From positions 2,301,960-2,365,959 of the forward strand of contig AP018794.1 in assembly GCA_009731425.1 (NCBI GenBank): a DNA stretch of 64,000 nt, given 5' to 3'. The DNA comes from Lachnospiraceae bacterium KM106-2 (lineage in GTDB: Bacteria > Bacillota > Clostridia > Lachnospirales > Lachnospiraceae). The notes below the pieces were generated by a model. That model was given only the letters and a program-made list of their open reading frames with translations. It did no database searches and was not told the origin of the DNA. This document shows, one piece after another, positions 42,451 through 51,311 of this stretch (its first letter is position 1; each line of letters begins with the position of its first letter). A program made the position numbers and the translations under genes.

Positions 42451-43401
42451 CTATATTTCTTTCTGATTCCATCTTAATAATATTCCCGAAATAAAAGACA
42501 ACACCGGCAACTCAATTAAAAGGCCAATCACTAACGCTAATGATATTAGTGGCTGATTGGGAAATGTAGCTACAGCAATTGCTAAAGATAACGGCGAATT
42601 TCTTGCAAGTGTAGTAAAATTTAATGCAACAATATCTTTCCTCTTAAATTTCAAAAATCTTCCCACCATTTGTCCAATAAAAAATGTAATCGCAAAGAAC
42701 AGCATCAATGGTATAAACATTTCTATTAATAACATCGGATTATCTAATAATTTTTTTCCTTCGGATGCAAACATAATCACTACTGCAAGGCATAAAAATA
42801 ATAGCTGAAGATTATCTCCTTGAGAAGAAATAAAATCCTGAAATTTCTCCTTATTTCTTACAACCATTCTTGTTAAAACTGATGCAATAAATGGAATCAA
42901 AAGAACCATCACAATACTTCCAACAATTGTAGATATATCCATTACTACTTCTCTTCCCATAAACATAAAAAGATAAAATGGCATTAGAACAATCTGTAAA
43001 ATTAAATTTAGTGGTAGTATTGACATATTAAGTTCTATATTCCCCTTGCTTAATCCAGTGAATACTAAATACCAATCTGTGCAAGGTGTTATTAATAACA
43101 TCATTAATCCTATTCTTATATCTACCGAATTTTCAAAAAAGATTCTTCCTAGAACATAAGCAACAAATGGTGTAATAATAAAATTAATAACTACTGCTGC
43201 ACACGTATAACGTAAATAAGATAATGATTGCTTAATTTGTTTCAAGTCTACAGAAAGAAATAAAATATACAAAAGCAACATTAAAAATATTTCTATTAAA
43301 TTAGATGAAACAGTACCCAATAGAGAAAAATTTCCTAATATCAAACCTAGTAAAGCTGCGACCATGATAATAAGTGGTTGTAATTTTCCAATCAAATTCA
43401 A
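42451..43401 (-). CDS. BASS/ACR3-like transporter (arsenite or organic-anion permease family), TTG start
   Basis: 316 residues, about ten membrane segments. The ACR3/BASS region LLITPCTDWYLVFTGLSKGN has the conserved Cys of ACR3-type arsenite permeases; the second repeat has LNFTTLARNSPLSLAIAVA. The best ribosome binding site, GGAGG, lies inside the apparent ATGGAGG and is 8 nt before a TTG at 43401. The upstream ATG at 43416 has no ribosome binding site. No arsR or arsC is adjacent, so arsenite is a possibility and not a finding. Confidence 0.75.
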   Translation of the reverse strand: MNLIGKLQPLIIMVAALLGLILGNFSLLGTVSSNLIEIFLMLLLYILFLSVDLKQIKQSLSYLRYTCAAVVINFIITPFVAYVLGRIFFENSVDIRIGLMMLLITPCTDWYLVFTGLSKGNIELNMSILPLNLILQIVLMPFYLFMFMGREVVMDISTIVGSIVMVLLIPFIASVLTRMVVRNKEKFQDFISSQGDNLQLLFLCLAVVIMFASEGKKLLDNPMLLIEMFIPLMLFFAITFFIGQMVGRFLKFKRKDIVALNFTTLARNSPLSLAIAVATFPNQPLISLALVIGLLIELPVLSFISGILLRWNQKEI

Positions 43402-43417
43402 AAAGTTTTCCTCCATA

Positions 43418-43458
43418 ATAATATAAGTTCTGAACACGCTGTCCAGAACTTATATTAT
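43418..43458 (-). promoter_or_regulatory. 15-bp-arm palindrome at the ACR3-like promoter
   Basis: ATAATATAAGTTCTG / CAGAACTTATATTAT, perfect, 11-bp centre. A minus-strand TATAAT-like -10 lies at its far arm, and it ends next to the ribosome binding site. It is a likely repressor operator or leader hairpin. Confidence 0.65.
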
Positions 43459-43695
43459 ACGAATATTCTATCATTTTCAATAAATACATTTTTATACGTG
43501 TTGAGAAACTTTACTTTTAAAATCTCCTCAGTCCCCCCCTGAATAACTCCTCCAATTAAGCCCCTTGTTGTTTCCAGTCTTTTCTGTCTTCACAATAGAT
43601 TTGTTTGTTAATTACCAGACATCCATTCAACTGAAAATAAAATATCCTTTATGCTTCATCTTTCGTCAATTCACATTGTTTTCTAAGTGCTACAG

Positions 43696-43835
43696 TATAT
43701 TCTTACGCCTGCTACTGTTTTGATCGTGGTATGGTGTCTGTTTGTAAAACTACGCCACTTACATTGAAGGAAGATAATAATTATGTATTGAATAAAGAAC
43801 GTACGCTAATCTATCCATTGCTTGCTACGTTCTTT
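43696..43835 (+). pseudogene. Decayed fragment of the SLC13-like permease
   Basis: Matches the parent around residues 188-223 (ACTGTTTTGATCGTGGTATG; TGTCTGTTTGTAAAA; AATTATGTATTGAATAAAGA) and then TTGCTTGCTACGTTCT near parent residue 262. Intervening segments are deleted and there is a 1-nt frameshift, so no protein is made. The rest of the 43460-43863 gap shows nothing recognisable. Confidence 0.75.
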
Positions 43836-43863
43836 ATATACTACAATTCTTAATGATTATATT

Positions 43864-44430
43864 TTATTCAACGAGCCATTTTGCAATATTATCTACTTCT
43901 TCCATATATTCTGGATGTGCTTTTATCTCACCACGTGCTGGAATTCCACCAAATACTAATGTTTTGGTCTCTTCTACACCCATTTGAATAAATGTTTCTC
44001 CAGACCAAGCTGCATATTTTTCATAAATATCTTTTGGACCACCCCAAAATGATAATATTAATGCTGCTTTCTTTCCGAATTTCGATGTATTCGACATATT
44101 CTTCTTTTCCACATGAAAGAATGGGTATAATCTTTCAATAAATACTCTTGCTTGTGATCCCATCTGATGATTACAAATTGGAGACGTTAAAACAATCGCA
44201 TCACATTCATCGATAATAGGGAGTAGTTCTGTAATGTCATCCTTTTGTACACAATTCTGTGTCTCTTTTCCCTGACAAGCTGCACAAGCCATACAATGGT
44301 TACATTTCTTTTCACGCATTTTAAATACAGTTACCTCAGCATTCTTAAATTGTGATGCTAACGTGTCAACAATCACCTCTGAATTCCCACCTTTTCTTGG
44401 ACTTGCATCGACTAATAATATTTTCTTCAT
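43864..44430 (-). CDS. Flavodoxin-fold iron-sulfur flavoprotein (NADPH-dependent FMN reductase family)
   Basis: 188 residues. FMN loop DASPRKGGNSEVI at the N-terminus, a compact cysteine cluster CNHCMACAACQG plus Cys60 for a 4Fe-4S centre, and TSPICNHQMGSQARVFIERL at the flavin isoalloxazine loop. Probably reduces quinones, aromatics or oxygen species. It lies 90 bp downstream of a LysR regulator on the same strand. Confidence 0.88.
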   Translation of the reverse strand: MKKILLVDASPRKGGNSEVIVDTLASQFKNAEVTVFKMREKKCNHCMACAACQGKETQNCVQKDDITELLPIIDECDAIVLTSPICNHQMGSQARVFIERLYPFFHVEKKNMSNTSKFGKKAALILSFWGGPKDIYEKYAAWSGETFIQMGVEETKTLVFGGIPARGEIKAHPEYMEEVDNIAKWLVE

Positions 44431-44521
44431 TCTACTATTCCTCCCAAATAAATAACTTATTCAAACTATACATATACTATAAATTGGGATTTCATCAATG
44501 TAAAATGCTTATGTTGTAAGT

Positions 44522-45400
44522 CTAACCCATACATTTTTTGTATTTCTTAATATATTCAATAAACGCTGTCGCTGCCTTAGAAAATCTCTGGTTATCTTTC
44601 CAGGCAAGAAATGCTCCTAATTCTAGCTTTGGTTCAAATGGAATAAATACAAGTTCATCATATTTACAACCTGGTTTTGAGCAGATCACTGCTCCTTCCC
44701 CTTTTCTTGCAACAGTTGCAGCATTAGACAAAAGATTGTAATGCATCATTGGTATCATCATCTGGGCACACTCATCACACCAGCTTGCTAACTCATTGTG
44801 CATCGTTTCATCCATGACGGTGATTAGGGGCGTACCAATCAAATCTTCATTTTTCACAACCTCGTGAGAAGATAACTTGGACTTTTCCTGTACTAATACT
44901 CCCCATATATCTTTCTGTTCCATTCTAATATAACGATATTTTTCAATGTCAACTGGCTCAACTAATAATCCTAAATCCATATTCCCTTGTTCTATCCAGG
45001 AACGTATCTCAATATTATTACCACTTCTTAATTCGAATTTAATCAGCGGATGTTTCTTCCTAAATGACATCATAATTTCAGAAAGCTCATTCATTGTTTG
45101 CGTTTCGCTACATCCAATTGATATTTCACCAGTTAGTTCTTGTCCCGTCTCCTTTAATTCTTTCTTTGATTTTTCTGTCAAATTTACTATTTCCTGTGCC
45201 CTTCTTCGAAACAGATGTCCTTCTTCTGTAAGGTATATATTATGCTTTCCACGTTCGAAAAGCTTTACTTCCAACTCTTCTTCTAACTGCTGGAGCTGTC
45301 TTGATAATGTCGGCTGTGTAATATGCAACAATTGCGCAGACTTTGTGATATTTTCCTCTTTGGCCACTAGCAAGAAGTACTTCAGTATACGAATATCCAT
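44522..45400 (-). CDS. LysR-family transcriptional regulator
   Basis: 292 residues. N-terminal winged helix (ILKYFLLVAKEENITKSAQLLHITQPTLSRQ, read in two parts) and a periplasmic-binding-like effector domain (ISIGCSETQTMNELSEIM). ATG at 45400 is preceded by GGAGGA. It probably controls the iron-sulfur flavoprotein downstream. Confidence 0.92.
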   Translation of the reverse strand: MDIRILKYFLLVAKEENITKSAQLLHITQPTLSRQLQQLEEELEVKLFERGKHNIYLTEEGHLFRRRAQEIVNLTEKSKKELKETGQELTGEISIGCSETQTMNELSEIMMSFRKKHPLIKFELRSGNNIEIRSWIEQGNMDLGLLVEPVDIEKYRYIRMEQKDIWGVLVQEKSKLSSHEVVKNEDLIGTPLITVMDETMHNELASWCDECAQMMIPMMHYNLLSNAATVARKGEGAVICSKPGCKYDELVFIPFEPKLELGAFLAWKDNQRFSKAATAFIEYIKKYKKCMG

Positions 45401-45486
45401 CTTTATAATTCCTCCATACATTTATTGTATTGATTATACCATTACTATTAAATTTTTGTATACTAAACCAATACATACAATTTGGT

Positions 45487-46196
45487 ATTTGTCCATGCTA
45501 ACTCCATTCGGGAATCCACAGAATCTGTATTTATATTCTTATTATGGAATTGATACGATGGAATTCGTAAAGATCATGCTACCTAGCTTCTTAGCGGCTA
45601 CTGTTTTGATTGTGGTATGTTGTCTGTTTGTGAAATCGACTCCACTTACTTTAAAGAATGACGAAGACTTTGTATTAGATAAAAAGAAGACTTTGATTTA
45701 TTCGGTTTTATTTGTGGCTAGTATTCTGATTGTATTCCGTGTTGTTCCTTATATTGGGGGAACTATTGTGATTACGATTGCTTTACTATTCTTAGATAAA
45801 GATTCGATTAAAGAAGTGAATTATCCGTTACTTGCTACGTTCTGTGTCTTCTTTGTATCAAGTGGCAATATGGCTCGTATTCCTGCTGTTAGTACATTCT
45901 TTGAATATTTGCTTCCTAAGAATACGTTATTGTTTGGGATTTTATCTTGCCAGTTTATTAGTAATGTGCCTAGTGCGGTATTGCTTTCCCACTTTACTGG
46001 TGACTATGCAAGTCTGCTACCTGCTGTGAATATTGGGGGATGTGGAACGCTTATCGCTTCGCTTGCTAGTTTGATAACGTTTAGTGAGTTTAAGAAACAT
46101 CAGCCTGAGAAAGTGAAAGGGTATGTTGTTCGGTTCTCGGTGATTAATTTTAGCTTTGTGATTCTTCTATTCCTTTTACAAACTTTGATTCCTTAA
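45487..46196 (+). pseudogene. 5'-truncated copy of the SLC13-like permease
   Basis: From ATG at 45495 the reading frame encodes 233 residues beginning MLTPFGNPQNLYLYSYYGID, closely matching residues 160-392 of the permease at 41125 (only scattered substitutions such as VSSGNMA for VFSGNMA). The first five helices and the NDMALLTF region are absent, and there is no ribosome binding site before the ATG. The frame stays open, so decay is recent or some selection remains. It sits directly upstream of the LysR promoter region, in the opposite direction. Confidence 0.85.
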
Positions 46197-46247
46197 AAAA
46201 GAAGATACCTTTTGAGCTTTCATACTTCAAAAGGTATCTTCTTTTTT
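46195..46247 (+). terminator. Terminator after the truncated permease copy
   Basis: A perfect 21-bp stem, AAAAAAGAAGATACCTTTTG... on the left arm, overlapping the stop codon, with a 10-11-nt loop and TTTTTT at the 3' end. Also serves the convergent MoaF-like gene. Confidence 0.85.
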
Positions 46248-46269
46248 CTCATTGAACTATCTTTAAATA

Positions 46270-47073
46270 TTAAAGTTCTGTAGCATAAGAACCTACTTGG
46301 AAATTAGTAATTTTTCCATGGTCATAAGAATCATAACCTGCTAGTTTCCCATAGGAACGCATTACTTCTGGAGATAAATCTTCAATTACTGTTCCAATCG
46401 TAGGTACTACTTTTTCAAGCCATGTAAACCAGTAAAGATTTTCTGCCAGCTTAATATAGTAGCAGCGATCTGTATCACAAAGACCATTTTCAATACCGCT
46501 TACACAATGCCAAGTATAATATTTGTCATTTAGATAAATATGTTCATACGTATCATTTGAACTATATCTAAAGCGAACATGCTTACCAATTAGTTCTTTT
46601 GTAAATTCATGTTTCTTTGTTGTATCTGTAAATGGTGCATCAACTGCTGCATGAAGATATTCTGCTTTAACGGATGTCATCGGCATATTGTTCATTGCAC
46701 GAACAAGCTGGGATACATCTGCTTCTTCTCTCGTAGGCAACTGTGCACGCATAGTAGTTGCAATTCCAAGATTCTTATCGATAACTGTTGTAATCGACTG
46801 AGATAGACCATGATCTTCAATAAAATCAACTAGATAAATACCTTCTCTAGGTGATACAGCTGTGTAGATACAAGCATACGCTTCTTCTTGTCCATCTTTT
46901 GAATAAGATGCTTTCATACATTCTTCATCTAAGAATGTATATATCACATTACTACCATTTTCATAGTTTAATGTAACGCTTGTACCAAGTAAATCTTTTG
47001 TAGATTCTTTTTTAAATTCACTAAAACCATTAGAAAGCTCTTCTACGGTTGGGAAATCATTTTTATTACTCAT
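46270..47073 (-). CDS. MoaF-family protein (two calycin-like domains)
   Basis: 267 residues. N-terminal MoaF domain (VTLNYENGSNVIYTFLDEE; YLVDFIEDHGLSQSITTVID) and C-terminal MoaF domain (HVRFRYSSNDTYEHIYLND; CYYIKLAENLYWFTWLEKV). MoaF was named from molybdopterin gene clusters but its role is unclear, and the fold suggests small-molecule binding. No moa genes are nearby. ATG at 47073 follows GGAGGA. A drug-sensor-type MerR gene lies directly upstream, and the promoter has a MerR dyad. Confidence 0.8.
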   Translation of the reverse strand: MSNKNDFPTVEELSNGFSEFKKESTKDLLGTSVTLNYENGSNVIYTFLDEECMKASYSKDGQEEAYACIYTAVSPREGIYLVDFIEDHGLSQSITTVIDKNLGIATTMRAQLPTREEADVSQLVRAMNNMPMTSVKAEYLHAAVDAPFTDTTKKHEFTKELIGKHVRFRYSSNDTYEHIYLNDKYYTWHCVSGIENGLCDTDRCYYIKLAENLYWFTWLEKVVPTIGTVIEDLSPEVMRSYGKLAGYDSYDHGKITNFQVGSYATEL

Positions 47074-47119
47074 TTTATGTTCCTCCATATAATTCATCAT
47101 TAATTTATATCCGAAGATG

Positions 47120-47150
47120 ATTATATAGTCTCCACTTACTGGAGAGTCAA
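47120..47150 (-). promoter_or_regulatory. BmrR-type MerR promoter of the MoaF-like gene
   Basis: Minus-strand TTGACT (47145-47150), 19-bp spacer, TATAAT (47120-47125). The spacer holds CTCCAGTAAGTGGAG, resembling the GACTCTCC...GGAG dyad of the B. subtilis bmr promoter. The merR gene ends 22 bp upstream. Confidence 0.8.
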
Positions 47151-47171
47151 TGGTTAATTTAAAAAGAATTT

Positions 47172-47987
47172 TTAATTTACTTGAATTTTTAGTTTAATCA
47201 AGGTTGATTCTTTGCCGTCTTGTATTCTTGGTATAATCCACTCCTCAGTAAAATCTCCAATTGTTTTTCGATTTTCATTCTGAATAAAATCAGTAAGTCT
47301 ACGGTAATACTGCTCTTTTTGGTATACATTATCATCAAATACGATACACGCATATTCTCCTGCTGGCTGCACGCAAACATTCGGTGTGCTTGCATCAGAC
47401 ATATAGTTGCGAATATCGGGATTGATAATTCCTTCTCCTTTAAAATAAGCATCCGCAGATGTGCTTACACCATACAATGAATAAACATGTTCACTCTCTT
47501 CTCCACTACCCAGCGCTACTTTTCTGAAATTAATCTCCTGTTCTTCTGGCGTTGTAGACTGATACGGATAAGATTGATAATACTGCTTTGATTCCTGCCC
47601 TATATAAGGTGTATTTATTTGAACCGCAACAGCTTCTCGTATAATCTGAGAGATTACAGACATAGAATCTCTCATTTTTTCATATTCCTTTATTTTTTGA
47701 TTCATGACATCAATCTGTTTTTCAATAACATCTGCAATATCAGATGCCTGAAGATCATGCTCCATAATTTCAGCGATTTCCTCTAAGGACATATTCATTC
47801 TTTTTGAATTACGAATAATATCAATCCGTACAAATTGATCAATAGAATAATATCGATATCCCGATGATGGATCTATATATGCAGGCGTTAGCAAACCACA
47901 ATCACTATAGAACCGCAGTGTTTTTACTGGAAGATGATAGATTTTCGAAATTTCACCAATCCTAAATAAGCGTTGTTTATCTTTCAT
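47172..47987 (-). CDS. MerR-family regulator with C-terminal effector-binding domain (BmrR-like)
   Basis: 271 residues. Residues 7-75 are the winged helix (FRIGEISKIYHLPVKTLRFY; GYRYYSIDQF). A long dimerisation helix follows (residues 80-115), then a GyrI-like drug-binding domain (residues about 125-271, EYACIVFDDNVY; EEWIIPRI). It probably senses a hydrophobic or aromatic compound and activates the MoaF-like gene. Confidence 0.9.
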   Translation of the reverse strand: MKDKQRLFRIGEISKIYHLPVKTLRFYSDCGLLTPAYIDPSSGYRYYSIDQFVRIDIIRNSKRMNMSLEEIAEIMEHDLQASDIADVIEKQIDVMNQKIKEYEKMRDSMSVISQIIREAVAVQINTPYIGQESKQYYQSYPYQSTTPEEQEINFRKVALGSGEESEHVYSLYGVSTSADAYFKGEGIINPDIRNYMSDASTPNVCVQPAGEYACIVFDDNVYQKEQYYRRLTDFIQNENRKTIGDFTEEWIIPRIQDGKESTLIKLKIQVN

Positions 47988-48086
47988 TTTTCTCCCTCAA
48001 TTCAAATTTGTTGCTATCTATAGCTTATCCAAAACTTTTGTACAGTGCAATTGAATATTAACAATACTCAAAATTTAAAATACTTC

Positions 48087-48108
48087 ATTTGGTATTTGTA
48101 CATGCTAA
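48087..48108 (+). repeat. Short copy of the junction preceding the truncated permease
   Basis: ATTTGGTATTTGTACATGC followed by TAA differs at one position from 45480-45501, the junction at the 5' end of the truncated permease copy. It suggests another remnant of the same duplication. Confidence 0.45.
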
Positions 48109-48410
48109 TTAGTTTCTGCCTTCCACTTTTTATATGTATAAATTGCTTGAATCATAAAACTCAAAAGTAATACAGATGCAATGGTACATTTTAAGAATAT
48201 AGAACTATAAACATTGTGGTTAATAATTAATACAACTACTAAAAGAGGAAGCATCCAAAGAGTTCTAAAAAACTTTCTTCTATAGCTTAGTTTCCAATAG
48301 CAAAATACAAATCCTTTATCTTTCTTATTACTTTTATCAAAAATCTTCCCTAGCACAACCGAACTGAATATACTAATAAGTAGCATTGCAAAATAACACC
48401 AATAATTCAT
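48105..48410 (-). CDS. Small hypothetical membrane protein
   Basis: 101 residues with three predicted membrane segments (YFAMLLISIFSSVVLGKIF; LWMLPLLVVVLIIN; TIASVLLLSFMIQAIYTY). No family recognised. Its stop codon lies inside the permease-junction remnant. It is 30 bp downstream of the hydrolase gene on the same strand, so probably co-transcribed. Confidence 0.55.
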   Translation of the reverse strand: MNYWCYFAMLLISIFSSVVLGKIFDKSNKKDKGFVFCYWKLSYRRKFFRTLWMLPLLVVVLIINHNVYSSIFLKCTIASVLLLSFMIQAIYTYKKWKAETN

Positions 48411-48440
48411 CGATCAATCTCCTCTACAATTTCAAATTTA

Positions 48441-49184
48441 TCATTCCGTAAATAGTTCACTTATTTTCTTTATATATAATTCTGAATGATTAATGCTCAA
48501 ATCTCCATGATAATATCCCGACAGATTTTCCAGTGAGGAGTTTTGAATTCTCTTATGTAGAATCTCTGCTGATTTCTTCATAATTATTGATTCTCTGCCT
48601 CCAACTAATACAAGCACTTTTGCTTGACACTCTTCAATATCTTTTTTTAATTTATAATCGGAATTTGCTCTGAGAAATGTAATCATATTTTCTTTAGTGA
48701 TAGCAGTGCTGTCTCGATAGTATTCATCGTAAAAATCTTTCTTGATATGCAATGAGTTAAACTGCAAGCGTGCAAACCAACTCTTCTTAATAAGTGGATA
48801 AGATAAAGAAATTGTTGGCCTAATTAGTGCAAATGTTGTTCGCATCGGCAAAACAAGGGCACTTTCGATAATAGCAAATTTACAGATATTCTTTCTCTTA
48901 GATAGTATCTCTACAAGAATCTGTCCACCTAAAGAGAGGCCACCTATCATAAAGATTTTTCCAAAACATTTTTCGTCAATATATTTTATGATTTCATCTG
49001 CATTGCTTTCGATTGTAGTAAAATTCCTATCACTTCCACTATGTCCATCAAGGATTGGGATAATAATATGATATTTGTCCTTTAGTTGCTCTGCTTCTTC
49101 AGAATAATTCCATGGAGCCAATCCACCACCATGTAGAAAAATAATTATTTCTTTATGATCTTCACCATATTCTACACATTTCAT
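48441..49184 (-). CDS. Alpha/beta hydrolase
   Basis: 247 residues. HGGGLAPWNY oxyanion loop near residue 18, nucleophile elbow GGLSLGGQ near residue 90, a DGHSGSD loop, and a C-terminal His in YYHGDLSINH. Small esterase or lactonase type; substrate unknown. ATG at 49184 is preceded by GGAGG. Confidence 0.85.
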   Translation of the reverse strand: MKCVEYGEDHKEIIIFLHGGGLAPWNYSEEAEQLKDKYHIIIPILDGHSGSDRNFTTIESNADEIIKYIDEKCFGKIFMIGGLSLGGQILVEILSKRKNICKFAIIESALVLPMRTTFALIRPTISLSYPLIKKSWFARLQFNSLHIKKDFYDEYYRDSTAITKENMITFLRANSDYKLKKDIEECQAKVLVLVGGRESIIMKKSAEILHKRIQNSSLENLSGYYHGDLSINHSELYIKKISELFTE

Positions 49185-49302
49185 TTTATCGCCTCCAAAA
49201 TTCAGTTTCACCTATGTAATTATTTTAATTGCATTGTATCACTCCATCTCTCGTATCACAAGCTTATTTGGTCTTCTCTACCTACACGATTCGCCAAAGC
49301 CT

Positions 49303-49342
49303 AAAAAAGCCTTCTAGTTCACTTGATTCTAGAAGGTTTTTT
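49303..49342. terminator. Bidirectional terminator (near-copy at 55491)
   Basis: CCTTCTAG / CTAGAAGG flanked by A6 and T6 with an 11-nt loop. The terminator at 55491-55535 has the same stem and part of the loop (TTGATT). Confidence 0.8.
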
Positions 49343-49343
49343 A

Positions 49344-49700
49344 CTATTTAATAATCTGGATAGATATAGCATCTGGATCCTTTACAAAGAAACACTCCAT
49401 GGGTCCCATCATCTGCGGTTCACGATAAAGTATATTAAGCTCTCTCGCTCTCCCTAACAATGTTTCATAATTCTTAGATGCAATTCCAATCGAAATACCC
49501 GCATTATTTGCAATCTGATATTCCGTGCTTTTACTTTCAATCAATTCAACTTGCATTCCATTTTCCGCTTCATAAAATTCAATTGTCATCATTTCATTTG
49601 GTAACATCCTATCTTTCAACTTCAAGCCAAGATATCCGCTATAGAACTCCTTTGATTTTTCTAGACTTTTCACATGAATTGTAATCCAATTAATAATCAT
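49344..49700 (-). CDS. VOC-superfamily (glyoxalase-like) protein
   Basis: 118 residues with the paired beta-alpha-beta fold: WITIHVKSLEKSKEFYSGYLGLKL at the start (His9) and CFFVKDPDAISIQII at the end; ligand-site Glu in MQVELIE. Dioxygenase, lyase or antibiotic-binding roles are possible. Confidence 0.88.
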   Translation of the reverse strand: MIINWITIHVKSLEKSKEFYSGYLGLKLKDRMLPNEMMTIEFYEAENGMQVELIESKSTEYQIANNAGISIGIASKNYETLLGRARELNILYREPQMMGPMECFFVKDPDAISIQIIK

Positions 49701-49879
49701 ATTTTATCTTTCCTCTCTCTGTCACTTGCAATATATTATTTCGTACCATAGAAAATATCATACATAACATTGGAAGGATTGAAAGCTAGTTTTACATATA
49801 ACAATTATTTTTACTCGGCAATCTATATAAGTATATAATTACAAAGATTATATTTACTTAATAAAAGTTCTGTGTTAGG

Positions 49880-49904
49880 ATATAGTAAACTCGATTTACT
49901 ATAT
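49880..49904 (+). promoter_or_regulatory. MarR operator palindrome
   Basis: ATATAGTAAA / TTTACTATAT, 10-bp perfect arms with a 5-bp centre, covering a -10-like TATAGT (17 bp after a weak TTAATA) just upstream of the marR gene. Consistent with autoregulation. Confidence 0.7.
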
Positions 49905-49921
49905 TAGAAAGGTTAACTACT

Positions 49922-50350
49922 ATGAATAATTTAATGTATACAGCAGAGCAAGTAGCTCTTTTCTGCCGACTCAATATAAATATGAAAAAAGATATCCCAA
50001 TTCGTTCTAGTGAAATGGGACTTTTAATTTATCTTGTTAAATCGAATGGAATCAATACACCGCTTGAGGCTGCAAGATATTTTAAAGTATCCAAGGGCAT
50101 GATCACAAATATGGTGACATCCTTAACAAAGAAAGGCTATATCATAAGAGAGCAATCCATGGAAGATAAAAGAAGTTATCTTCTAACTCCAACCGATAAA
50201 GCTATTGTGCTTGTAAATGAAACCTATGAAGAAAACTTTAAAACAATGTCCATGATACAGGAACAATTAGGAACGAACGACTTTCAAACCTTTACTAATC
50301 TTTTAGAAAAGGTAAATAATCTTTTATTGGAGGGAAAAAATAATGGGTAG
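49922..50350 (+). CDS. MarR-family transcriptional regulator
   Basis: 142 residues. Winged helix with NTPLEAARYFKVSKGMITNMV recognition region and wing EQSMEDKRSYLLTP (the conserved D-x-R). Overlaps the NmrA-like gene by 8 bp, so the pair is translationally coupled. Confidence 0.9.
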   Translation: MNNLMYTAEQVALFCRLNINMKKDIPIRSSEMGLLIYLVKSNGINTPLEAARYFKVSKGMITNMVTSLTKKGYIIREQSMEDKRSYLLTPTDKAIVLVNETYEENFKTMSMIQEQLGTNDFQTFTNLLEKVNNLLLEGKNNG

Positions 50351-51203
50351 AATTTTAATCACTGGTGCCCTTGGAAATGTAGGCAGATATGTTGCAAAAT
50401 ATGCACTTAAGAATAATCAGGACATTACAGTAGCCTCTAGAAATATTGAGGCCCTAAGAAGAGAATTTGGTAATCATGCTACATGTGTTTCTTTTGACTT
50501 TACAAATCCAGATACTTTTGATGCAGCACTAGCTGATGTTGATCGAGTTTTTATCATGCGTCCCCCTCATCTTGGAAAACCCGAAGACTTAAAGCCTTTT
50601 ATCCATGCACTACAAAAGAGAAAGAACATCACACTTGTATGTTTCTTGTCCTTAATTGGCATAGAACATAACCCGGTACCCCCACACTATAAAATTGAAA
50701 AATATATTGAAAAAGCTGGATTACCTTATTGCCATATTCGCCCTTCTTTCTTTATGCAAAACATCAGTGGTATCCATGCATTTGAAATTAAACATTTCAA
50801 TCAACTTGTAGTCCCTGTTGGGAAATCACTGACTAGCTTTATCGATGCAGAGGATATTGGAGAACTCACTGCTAAAGTACTTTCTGAGGCAGATACTCAT
50901 AAAAACTCAAAATACTCTCTAACAGGCGCCGAAGCGATCGACTACTACGAAGCTGCAAGTATTTTATCCAAACATCTTAACAGAGAAATTATGTATACCA
51001 ATCCCAAGCCATCACTGGCAAAGAAATATTGGAGAAATATTCGTGCTCTAGATAAAGATTATGTATTTGTCATGGGCATGCTCTATATGATGACACGCCT
51101 AGGAACAGCAAAAACAGTAACAACAACCTATGAAGATATTATGGGCAAGAAGCCACAGTCATTTTCTCAATTTGTTGAGAAAAATATAGACTGCTGGAAA
51201 TAG
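50343..51203 (+). CDS. NmrA-like NAD(P)-binding protein
   Basis: 286 residues. Rossmann motif ITGALGNVGRYVAK at the N-terminus, NADP-type VASRNIEALRREFG, and NmrA/azoreductase-like IRPSFFMQNISGIH near residue 137. It probably reduces quinone-type compounds or senses NADP(H). ATG at 50343 is preceded by GGAGGG within the marR gene. Confidence 0.88.
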   Translation: MGRILITGALGNVGRYVAKYALKNNQDITVASRNIEALRREFGNHATCVSFDFTNPDTFDAALADVDRVFIMRPPHLGKPEDLKPFIHALQKRKNITLVCFLSLIGIEHNPVPPHYKIEKYIEKAGLPYCHIRPSFFMQNISGIHAFEIKHFNQLVVPVGKSLTSFIDAEDIGELTAKVLSEADTHKNSKYSLTGAEAIDYYEAASILSKHLNREIMYTNPKPSLAKKYWRNIRALDKDYVFVMGMLYMMTRLGTAKTVTTTYEDIMGKKPQSFSQFVEKNIDCWK

Positions 51204-51230
51204 GTGATCCGCTCTCCCTCTTCCAGTTTT

Positions 51231-51306
51231 GCCATGCTTACACTAATTAGGAATCCATAAAACTTATGTACCTTCTGTGATTATTCTTTATCACAGAAGG
51301 CTTTCT
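51231..51306 (+). pseudogene. Internally deleted remnant of the SLC13-like permease with its terminator
   Basis: Residual match to the parent around residue 160 (ATGCTTACACTAATTAGGAA; ATCCATAAAACTT). It then jumps straight to a terminator CCTTCTGTGA/TCACAGAAGG (51271-51300) like that after the parent (42303-42347). The hairpin probably now ends the NmrA-like gene. Confidence 0.6.
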
Positions 51307-51311
51307 TAACA

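Noticed and set aside
42451..43401. Arsenite-resistance operon
   Set aside because: The transporter is ACR3-like but no arsR, arsC or arsD is adjacent; the Spx/ArsC-like gene at 28255 is unlinked. Substrate left open.
44946..46196. A 416-residue plus-strand open frame
   Set aside because: Its first 180 codons are the antisense of the LysR gene; only the part from 45495 is homologous to the permease. Treated as a 5'-truncated permease copy.
46270..47073. Molybdenum cofactor biosynthesis gene
   Set aside because: MoaF similarity is to the family name only; no moa, moe or mob genes are present in the window.
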